Source of the DNA: Pararge aegeria
Taxonomy: Eukaryota > Arthropoda > Insecta > Lepidoptera > Nymphalidae
Assembly (NCBI RefSeq): GCF_905163445.1
Contig: NC_053184.1
Span: 3,162,001 to 3,226,000 of the forward strand
DNA: 64,000 bases
Direction: 5' to 3'
Shown: positions 10,654-19,239 of the stretch, one piece after another
Layout: every line of letters starts with the position of its first letter
How positions within the stretch are numbered: position 1 is the first letter of the stretch
The notes under the pieces: model-generated
What the model saw: the letters and a program-made list of their open reading frames with translations, nothing else
What the model was told of the DNA's origin: nothing
Database searches by the model: none
Translations under genes and position numbers: made by a program

Positions 10654-10829
10654 AGGGTATGCACAGGGTATACAGATAATATAAAACGAAGAAAATCACC
10701 AGTACGAGTTATGAAAAACTCAAGGATAGGCATTGTAAGAGTTATTAAAATTACCTACCCTTCAGTATTTATAACTCGTACTGGAGATTTTCTTCATTTT
10801 ATATCATCTGCATACCCTGTGCATACCCT
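10654..10829. mobile_element. Foldback/MITE with 59-bp inverted repeats
   Basis: Positions 10654-10712 and 10771-10829 are reverse complements with about four to five mismatches, separated by a 58-base loop. It starts AGGGTATGCACAGGGTAT just after CAGTGGCGTGCATAG. No ORF. A related start (CAGTGGCATGCACATGG) is at about 41169. Confidence 0.7.
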
Positions 10830-11621
10830 CGTAATGTGAATATTATGAGCCGAAGTGAAAAAGTCCTAACCTCTGGGCTATCACCGCTTTACTGATATTA
10901 AAACAAGCCCTGCTAACATACAGGTACCTACTGAAAAATAAGACTAGCGTTTCATATTTCAAAACATGAAAAAAAATTCAATGCAATCGAATTTCTCATC
11001 CTTTGCCAAATAAGTGTTACGTGTTACGTACAAAGAGAGCAAACACGGTTCGTTAAAGAAGCCGAACGTGATGTCCCGTCGACTATATCCGCGTGTTAGC
11101 CAAATGGTCTCAGTGCCGTGTTTCCGAAAATACTAAACGTGGTGATAAAGAAAACTTGGCACCGTGTGTTACAACTCTCCCACTTTATCTGATCCGACAT
11201 CGCATCACGTAAAATAAAAAATAAAATATTAATGACGAAAATCCTGTTTAAAATTGGAATTGGATCTTGTTCAAAAAAGGGGCATTAAAATGGCATTGAA
11301 CTTAAGAGGACACATCTATATATACATCCTAGCTTTATAGGTTGAAATGTGGTGCATTACATCGGATAATAATCTAATATTTTTTTAATGTTTTGTTTGT
11401 TGTTTTTTTCTTAAAGTGAAACTTTTATAATATCATCTAAGACTTTTTCGACTATGTGTTGCATGTCGCATGGCGGTCGGTCGTGGAGTAGGAATAAAGT
11501 GCCAGGCGGTCGTCAGAGCAGCCAAGGCCAATATGGCGGCGCCTTTAGTTCACATCAGCTGACCGTATAGTGTATACTATCATTCATTTGTGCCAGTGCT
11601 CCATAAAATATATCTAACATT

Positions 11622-11680
11622 TATAATCTGTGATGAAGATTGAATTGATATTATCAATTCAATCTTCATCACAGATTATA
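11622..11680. repeat. Perfect 29-bp-arm palindrome
   Basis: The arms 11622-11650 and 11652-11680 are exact reverse complements around a single T at 11651. It is not part of any recognised repeat. Confidence 0.9.
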
Positions 11681-12359
11681 TGGATGATTAAAAATAATTG
11701 AAAAATGTATCAAAATGACTTAACGATTATAAAATATTGTTTTCAGTTTTTTAATATCATATAAATATTTGTTAATTATTATTTATGTCGAACTCTAAAA
11801 CACAGAGTACAATAAAAATATTAGTTTTCATTCCCATTTTCCAAGTATAAGATTAAGATTGATAAAGCGATTTTTATACCCTTAATGGAATATTAAGCCG
11901 AAAATTTTTAGTTAAATGTCTGTAATGTGAAAAAAATGTTTCACATTTACCTTGGTTTCATAAAACCACACAATTATTTTTTGTTATAAAAAAGGATTGT
12001 GTGGTGAAAAAAAGAATAAAAAATTTTTTTTTCAGAAAGATTCTACTAAGAAGAATCCAACGAGTAACTCAGCCGTTGATATTTTCCAACATCCACCCTT
12101 TTACAATAAAACGATATTTTTTCTAGTAACGGCCTCATTGGGGACTTTAAATGCCCTCGAAATATTAAACAAGTTTTAACGCAGTATTGGTATGCATTAA
12201 GTACATCCAAAAATATCTTCCGATCGTAGGTTTCGCATAGGTCCATTTCTTTTTATTCGATTCTGTATGCAGGCTAATGATTAACTTTACAAATAAAATG
12301 TTTTTAAAAATATATCGCAAAACTATTACTTACTATTTGTTGTTGGATTCATATTAAGG

Positions 12360-12431
12360 CAAACACATACACTCATACACACGCATACATCCACACCCGC
12401 ACACACACACCTGCACTCACACACACACATA
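12360..12431. repeat. (CA)n-rich microsatellite
   Basis: Imperfect CA/CACACA tract with CATACA interruptions. Confidence 0.8.
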
Positions 12432-12599
12432 AAAAAAATTAGTTAATCCAGAATGCACTGATTTCGTTATTTTAGTACTTAATCAATATTAAGGAGGGTA
12501 GGTCGCTGATGCCTATAGCACAGGGTTACCTATATTAGACAGCAGAGAACGTCCATACCGTTTGTTTCTGTATTCCTAAATGTAATCATGCCACCACAA

Positions 12600-13112
12600 T
12601 AAAAGTTCGGTCGTGCATGGAGTACTGCAGTCATCTTTATGATGTTTCCGCTAAGTACCAGTCGGCCGCTTTGGATGCTGTGGATCGCCGAGCCAGGAGA
12701 CTTATAGGCGAGGATTCACCACTTTTGGCTAAACTCCAAAGTCTTGATCATCGCCGTAAGGTACCCATTCTGTCAGTGTTTTATAGAATATACTTTGGAG
12801 AGTGTTCTCAGGATGTATACGATCTCGTCCCCTCCTCACCATTCTATCGCACTGCAACGCACCGAGCGGGTGTTCACCCCTATGTTGTTAGTCTCCCAAA
12901 ACCTCGCACGAACTTCGAACACCTTCTTTTCTTATATGGATAATGAATGGATGGGGATTGGAACACAATACCGAGTTCTGTGTTTACTAATTCTTACAAC
13001 CTAGGTATCTTTAAAACAAGAGTGTGCATCTTCTAGGCAAGCGCGTCCCATCTTAAGCCACATCTACACTCATCAGGTGAGATTGTGGTCACGCGCATTA
13101 AAGTAAAAAAAA
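12600..13112 (+). pseudogene. Jockey/CR1-group LINE, C-terminal RT remnant and 3' end
   Basis: The frame from 12617 reads MEYCSHLYDV, DAVDRRARRLIGE, LQSLDHRRKV and VFYRIYFGECSQDVY, the block that follows the polymerase core in many insect jockey/CR1-group ORF2 proteins. The frame breaks at about 12943. The expected next block is recognisable in another frame (SVFTNSYNLGIFKTRV at about 12970-13025). The 3' end CATCAGGTGAGATTGTGGTC followed by A-rich sequence terminates the element. The copy is 5' truncated and decayed. Its 3' end resembles that of SINE-B. Confidence 0.8.
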
Positions 13113-13700
13113 ACGTAAGTGCTTTTATTAAAGTTTTTGTTTGTAGGAAGGTACTCTTAAACCGACGAGCCTGCGCTTAAATTTACGAACTATGCAGACG
13201 CTGAAATTGTAGGAGATAGTTTAAGATTATATTAAAAACTTTGTAAATATGTTCTTATCGTGAACGGCCTAGAGTTTATTATTCTTCCCAACTTAAGTAT
13301 ATTGCGAAATTTCGCTTCTAGCTTCGTGTACTTAACATAAATTAAAAGTTAGCCCAAAGCCCGCCTTGCGGTTATTAAATTATACTTCATGATCTATTAC
13401 TTACACTTTTCTTCGCGAAAATTTAACCATGAGTTCTAAATGAATGGATTTTAATCTCGCGGCAAAACTTCAATGAGATCAAGGCAAGAAATGGCCCTCG
13501 GGCCAAATACGAGATATTGTTAAACTAGGTAAGTTTATTAGGGTATTCATTTCCTTTTTTTTACTTCCCAATATTGCTAAAACTTTTCTTTCTAAGTTTA
13601 CATACTTATGCTACAACTATACCTTCCCTATTGAAAAACCCTTTTTTAATATAACACAATAATTATTTAAAAAAATGCATCAATAATTAAAAAATGGTAT
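13113..13700. other. Unassigned AT-rich DNA
   Basis: Nothing recognisable on either strand. The candidate target duplication of the LTR-like element (GGTAT) lies at 13696-13700. Confidence 0.35.
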
Positions 13701-14204
13701 TGTAACATTACAATAAAACGCAATATTGACCCGCTAGCACTAGATGGCGTTAGTTGTAGTTGCGTGAAATGTAAATCGCGCTAAAGAGATTTTTTCCCAC
13801 TAGTACAAGACGGTGCCGGCCGGCTTTTCCTCGATGTCGACGAGCCCTGGGGCTCTTCTCGCGCTCGCCCCACTCCCCCGGTGACGCCGTAGCAACCCCT
13901 CAGGTGGTTAGCGGCAAGTGTCCTTCCGAAAAATGAAAATGCAACCGTTATCAATATCTAGCGGTACCTGCAGTGCTTCAGCAAACGCTTACCTCTCGAA
14001 GACACTTACCGGACGCAGGACGCTGTAGTTAGGAACCTTGCTAGTGGAGCCTACAGGACGTGCTTCCAGCTTTTGCTTCCACTGCGTGCGACTTTAGCCA
14101 GGGACACTGTTCTAGACTGTCAAGTAATTCTAAATACAACTTTATTCTTCACACGTGTCTTATAATTCCGCCGTCCCGTTGCCCCGTCACGTAGAATTGG
14201 TTAC
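13701..14204. mobile_element. Candidate solo LTR
   Basis: The 504-base segment starts TGTAAC and ends GTTAC, a short inverted terminus, and is flanked on both sides by GGTAT (13696-13700 and 14205-14209), a 5-bp target-site duplication typical of LTR retroelements. It is markedly more GC-rich than its surroundings. An ACTTTATTC motif at about 14141 could be a polyadenylation region on either strand. No internal retroviral-type genes adjoin it. It could instead be an unrelated DNA element. Confidence 0.45.
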
Positions 14205-14863
14205 GGTATTTATTATTGATTAAAAAACCGGTTTACTTGGTATTTAGCTTATTTTAAGACCAGGTTGCTTTTGGAACCCGTTTTTGGTTACATTCTTTAG
14301 GTTTAGGTTTAGAAACTGAAAGAAACAAAAAAATAAAAATCAATTAGATACAGTGTTTTAAAAAATACGTAAATTTTTTTGGGACGTTAAATAATATGAA
14401 AGAATATATCGCGAGTATTCTTTTTGCGCTTACTTCATAGTAGCATGCAATTTATAATTGTTACGAAACGTTCCGAAAACAGTTACGTTCTCAGTCTTTT
14501 TTTTTTTTTATACTAGAGCTGTAACCATTTTTTTACTGAATATCGAAATTAAATATTGTGTAGTTATCTTTACTGCAAAGAATGAGCTTGGTTCTCAAAA
14601 TGGGTTCTAAATAATGAGTCTGAGATGATGTATCTGACCAAGCGGCACATGACTGAAGCGTCCCCGCGCGCACTGCGCAGTTTTTCGTTCCTCATCTTGT
14701 AAAGTTGACTGTGCGCTCGTTTAAGTTTGATATATATTGTTTACTATTACGTTAACTATGGCTCTTCTATTTTGGACATTAATTTAAACAAAGTGATTTG
14801 ACTCGATTTTTGTGTTTGTTGTTATATAGTACTAAGTTGTTATATAGTTACATTCTTTTTTCC

Positions 14864-15050
14864 ACTACAAGTTAGCCCTTGACTTTAATCTCACCTATCT
14901 GATACGATCAGGAGTGTGGCAGTTATATAAAACCGCAACCCCTAATCAGACAAGAAAAAGTTCAGAAATTACTCCCACAATGCCGGCCGGGAATCGAACC
15001 AAGGTCCTCCAACTTAAATCCACCGTGCTCACCGCTGCGCCAAAACATCA
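14864..15050 (-). mobile_element. SINE-B, internally rearranged
   Basis: On the minus strand the head is clear: A box TGGCGCAGCGG and B box GGTTCGATTCC, then CCGGCCGGCATTGTGGGAG. The 3' end is GATTAAAGTCAAGGGCTAAC. Much of the usual middle is replaced or deleted. It lies directly before a SINE-A in the opposite orientation. Confidence 0.7.
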
Positions 15051-15059
15051 TAGAATAAA

Positions 15060-15222
15060 ACTGTCATACCTGAGAGTTCTTCATAACGTTTGCGGTTCAC
15101 AAAGTTGTGTGGAGTCCACTAAGCTGTACTAGGCCAGCGTGGTGGACTACGGCCTTTACGCCCTCTCTTTGGACCCGTGCCCTGTAGTGGGACGGTAATG
15201 TGTTAATATGATGATGATGATA
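15060..15222 (+). mobile_element. SINE-A, 5'-truncated
   Basis: Contains CATACCTGAGAGTTCTTCAT, GGCCAGCGTGGTGGACTACG, CCGTGCCCTGTAGTGGG and a (GAT)n tail at 15205-15222. The tRNA-like head is absent. Confidence 0.7.
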
Positions 15223-15369
15223 GAAAGTTAGCCTGCTATCATGGTAGACGGAAAAATTTACCATATTGGGTGTTCAAGAAATACTAGCATGTGATATAAT
15301 ATCTTCATGCGTCGGGATGCAGAAAAATATGATGACGTGTTTATTTTAGCAGCGTAGTTTTATTTTACG

Positions 15370-15446
15370 GAGCGCGATCCCAAACGCGCTCGCTAACGAA
15401 CCAACAGCTGTGGTTCCGATGTTTGAACAACATTCACTGAAACGCC
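15370..15446. repeat. Unclassified repeat, partner of 1970-2046
   Basis: Same core (GCTCGCTAACGAACCAACAG) as 1970-2046 in the same orientation. Confidence 0.45.
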
Positions 15447-15634
15447 GGCAACTGGGGAAATATGAAATAACTTTATTTTCGATATCACTATGAGATATTT
15501 TGCACGTTTCGATCACGAAACTTTGGTGTATTTACGGATTTTAAGGTCAGCAAAGAGTCCGATACCGGCAAAAACTGGATAACCCCAGTTTCGTAGTTTA
15601 CTATGTTTGCACAGAAATATGCTTAAGAAAGCAC

Positions 15635-15832
15635 CAGTGCTAACAATTATTAATTTTAAAGTAAACATCTCCTGAGGATGCTCTGGTTTCGGAGCGAAAC
15701 GTGCGTCGATATTACATTGCCGAAGATATGTTTGGTGTGGAGTATAAGGATTGAAGAAATTTTAAAATACTCCGCACAGATTCTCCTGCTTTTCGCGGAG
15801 TATAGCAAATTAAGCTTAATTTTCATAAACAG
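15635..15832. mobile_element. Long-TIR element, right-hand half
   Basis: Carries CATCTCCTGAGGATGCTC, GGTGTGGAGTATAAGGATTG and the terminal arm CTCCTGCTTTTCGCGGAGTA followed by AGCAAATTAAGCTTAATTTT. The full structure, with both arms, is at 40717. Confidence 0.65.
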
Positions 15833-16189
15833 GTCTATATATGCTCAATTTTGATGGACCCACAAGCTCCACTACCAGCTTAGCATGCTCGCAATCGTAG
15901 ATTTGTTTCTGAGTATCGAAACGTCACGTCGGAACGTCACAGTAATATATTTTAAATTCTCTAAATTGTCTACTATTCTTTAACAGCTATTCAAGGCATA
16001 ATATTTGTTAAATAAAAATCTGTGGTACATAATTTGCGATTCTAAATCGTTTTTCATTACATCCATTTTGCTAAGACGGTATAATATTTAATTACGCGAA
16101 TGAGACTTCACGTTTGCGAGTTCTTACATTCCTAAATTATGCAAAAAAAAAGTCGAATCAGAAATGTATCTTTATAAATAATAATAAAA

Positions 16190-16405
16190 AAATATAAATA
16201 AATATACTACGTCAATACACACATCGCCATCTAGCCCCAAAGTAAGCATAGATTGTGTTAAGATGACTGATTAATATTTTTATGAATAATATACAAACAT
16301 ACTTATAATATTCAGATAAACACCCATACACTGAAAATCATTAATGATAATCCCACAAACATTTTCCAGTTGTGGGAATCGAACCCAGATTAGCCCACGG
16401 CGCTG
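16190..16405 (-). mobile_element. SINE-C, full-length or nearly so, degraded head
   Basis: Minus strand: B-box-like GGTTCGATTCCCACAACTGG, body with CAGTGTATGGGTGTTTATCT, 3' end GGCGATGTGTGTATTGACG. The A box region is disrupted. Confidence 0.75.
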
Positions 16406-16732
16406 TCAATAATTATGAGGCAGTGTTACTTCGATAAACAGTAAAGTCGTTCTGGTATCAGCTCAATATGCTGCCAAGCCATGGACCTAGTTTCTGCTTG
16501 CCAACCTGGCTCAACAATAATCTTACCTAATCAGCACAAAATGCTGAAAGACCGTTTTAGTTAGGTGGTTTAAGTAAAGTCGCAGAAAGTAAAGAATAGC
16601 TATAAAATAATAAATAAACTTGCTAGTACTTATGTTGTGATTCTTTTTTGTCTGAACAAAGCACTAAAGAGTTCACATCTTGTTCTAAGGGAACAGGTTA
16701 TACGAACAATAATACTATTTAACCATCTTACG

Positions 16733-17185
16733 GATGGCCGATTGGCGCAGTTTGCCCTGCTTTATAAGTCCTAGGCCGTGTGTTCGATTCCCACAACTGA
16801 GAAATGTTTGTTATGAACATTAATGTTTTTCAGTGTCTGACTGTTTATCTGTATATTATAAGTATTTATGTACATTATTCATAACACAAGCTACGCTTAC
16901 TTTGGGGCTAGATTTTGATGTGTAATCTTATATCTTTAAACAAGCAATTCTTGTATATATATAATTAGAATCTCGGACTGGCAATTGGAATCGGCTCCAA
17001 CGATTTTCAAGAAATTTAGTATACAGGGGGTTTCGGGGGCGATAAATCGATCTATCTAGGATTCATTTTTAGAAAATGTAATTTTATTTGTGTTTTCCGG
17101 TAATAACCGATTTGGTGCCACGGGAGTTGCACGGGTCAGCTAGTATTAATAATAACAGTATTGTAATATAAGTATATTTATTTTT
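16733..17185 (+). mobile_element. SINE-C interrupted by a Helitron
   Basis: The head TTGGCGCAGT and TGTTCGATTCCCACAACTGA and the body run to 16925 (GATGTGTA). The last part of the SINE (AGTATTGTAATATAAGTATA) resumes after 17144. The Helitron 16926-17143 lies between them at an A^T joint. Confidence 0.65.
16926..17143 (+). mobile_element. Short non-autonomous Helitron inside SINE-C
   Basis: Starts TC, preceded by A at 16925; ends CTAG at 17140-17143, followed by T. The interior has AGAATCTCGG, GGTTTCGGGGGCGATAAATC and the GC-rich CACGGGAGTTGCACGGGTCAG before the terminus. 218 bases, no ORF. Confidence 0.65.
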
Positions 17186-17316
17186 TCTTGCTTTGTCTTT
17201 GGTGTGCAATAAAGTGTATTTTGACTTGATTTGGTTTTTTTTTTGGTGCTAGTTTTTCCAACGTAAAAAGTATCATTTAATATTGCTCAATTGCAAGTAA
17301 AGAGAACATTTGTAGG

Positions 17317-17351
17317 AGATTGTTTGAAATGTAAACCATTTCAAACAATCT
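17317..17351. repeat. Hairpin, 15-bp perfect arms
   Basis: 17317-17331 and 17337-17351 are exact reverse complements around TAAAC. Confidence 0.9.
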
Positions 17352-17373
17352 TCTCAGCTCAGATCAGAAAGAG

Positions 17374-17480
17374 TTAATGAATCAATGAATGAATGAATAC
17401 ACTTTTATTGTACACCAAAGAAGAAAGTATTTACAGAGATATAAACATAGAGTAAGAGAGAACAATTTGAGAAAGCAAGA
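17374..17480 (-). mobile_element. LINE 3' end with (ATTC)n tail
   Basis: On the plus strand, AATGAATGAATGAATACACT then TTTATTGTACACCAAAGAA, matching 36376-36440. On the minus strand this is an AATAAA-type end followed by an (ATTC)n tail. Confidence 0.55.
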
Positions 17481-17954
17481 GAGAGTTGAACAAAAAGAAA
17501 GAGTATTAATAAAATATATTTTTGCATTGTTTTGATTATACGGTATCCTAATAAATATAAAATATCTCTCAAAATCTCTGAAAAACATGATTTTGTGAAA
17601 AAATAAACCAGGTAATATTTAAAATAAGTGGTTCAGTGATATCCATAACCTAAATATCTAATTGGTTCCATCAGCGTGCCTGGACGTTTATTTTGATAAA
17701 TAATTCATGGACATTGCATGTTCGACTACAGATAATGAGTTCCTGAGTCGTGTCGAATCCCGGGTCGTGCTAATATTTTTAGAGTTCCGATTGTAATTAT
17801 TGATGTCTAGTTATTTTAAGATTAAATCTATGAATGTTATAAATCTAATATTCAAAAGGTCGGGTACCTATGCGACAACTGAGCAAATAGAAGTCTAACG
17901 GAGCGAATAGATTTTTTATCGCCTTTATAATTTTTTTGGCTTTCGTTGAATAGT

Positions 17955-18091
17955 CATCATCATCATCATCACATCAACCGATAGACGTCCACTGCTGGAC
18001 ATAGGTCTTTTGTAGGGAGTTCCAAGTTCCACGATTCTGAGCCGATCCAATCATTGGATCCAACCAATGATTGGATCCAAGCGGCTCAGAA
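17955..18091 (-). mobile_element. 137-bp RTE LINE insertion with folded 5' end and 12-bp TSD
   Basis: On the minus strand, codons from about 18042 to 17978 read AQNRGTWNSLQKTYVQQWTS then IG-stop, the C-terminus of RTE-clade ORF2, followed by a GATGATGATGATG tail at the left. Exact copies of TCGTTGAATAGT flank it at 17943-17954 and 18092-18103. The 5' part (18032-18094) folds back on itself: 18032-18043 pairs with 18083-18094 and 18044-18057 with 18064-18077. Confidence 0.8.
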
Positions 18092-18103
18092 TCGTTGAAT
18101 AGT

Positions 18104-19225
18104 AGGAACGTGCTAATTGATGACGTTATTTTAGACTGCAAAAAAGAGTCAGTAGTATTTCCGGGTTTAGTTCAAGTATTTCAAGTCGTGGTAATTAATG
18201 GAAAAACTACTCTGCAAACATTTTTCTCTAATTTGTTCTGTCGCACAACTTTGTAAGTAGTAAAAAGTGCTGCCAGGTACAATCAAGGCATTTCTTAAAC
18301 AGTTGTTTTCTTGTTCAATAGGATCTGTGCCAGATTTATGCAATACAAGTTTCGCTTTCCTTTTTTTTCTATTAAAACTTTATAGGAATAACATGAACAT
18401 TGAAGTTAATAAATTAATTTGAATCTAAGGAATACTCTACGATTTTATTCTTTCTTTCTTTTAAATAAAAATATATAATAATAGTACTTTGAAAAACAAG
18501 AAGTAATCTCGATTTTTAATTTTTAATTTTACACCAAGCGTACGATAATTTTTATTTGATCAACTGTTGAAATAAAAGTAGAAGACTTTCAGACTAGCCT
18601 ATCCAAACTGACTAACTGATTGATTGACTGAAGCATAAACGCAGAGCTCAAACCATAGGATGGGCGGAGCTTTGATTAAGAAAGATTTTTAAATATTCAT
18701 CCCATTATAAGAAAAAAGAAAAGTTCAGTATGAAAATTGAACTTAACGTAAGCGAAGCAGCTGGTAAAAGTAAGCTTTATATAAATATCGAGAGTTTTTA
18801 CACAGTAAAGTTACACCATGGTGTTTGGATATTTGTACGTACACGTTTGCATTTTTATATTCCGGGGTTATCGGGTCAAAATTATATGCGTTGTTTCATA
18901 ACCAATATTAGTTACGTTGGAAAAATCCAATATGGCAACTAGGATTGTCAAAAAAATGCAGTGAAACGGTACAAATAATATAAAACTTTTATGTACCAAG
19001 TGAAAAATATGATTTACTCCATCTTTGGAATTACAATTGAGAAAGTGTTTTTGTTTGTAATTTTTTATGTTTGGTTGTTGCCTTTTTCCACTCACCAACA
19101 GCGATTTTATTAAAATTTGGCATATAAATAATGACAGTCATTAGCTCCTGAAAATGGTAATAGTATATATTTAATACCAGGAAAGCACCTTGGACCTTCC
19201 AGTGGAATTTAAAAAAAACTTGTAT
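18104..19225. other. Unassigned AT-rich DNA
   Basis: Only short random reading frames (60-82 codons). No repeat tail or boxes were recognised. Confidence 0.35.
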
Positions 19226-19239
19226 GTAGGTTATGTTTG

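Larger units (their letters stand above)
10830..12599. other. Unassigned DNA with one large palindrome
   Basis: No coding ORF recognised. It includes a somewhat GC-richer patch (11460-11570, GGCGGTCGGTCGTGGAGTAG) that could be an exon or promoter but has no supporting motif, a (CA)n-like tract at 12360-12430, and the palindrome at 11622-11680. Confidence 0.35.

Noticed and set aside
11460..11570. GC-richer patch as a promoter or first exon
   Set aside because: No initiator, TATA or downstream coding frame could be supported.
17955..18045. (ATC)n tract as a CRISPR-like or simple microsatellite locus
   Set aside because: It is the tail of an RTE LINE insertion with a target-site duplication; no spacers are present.
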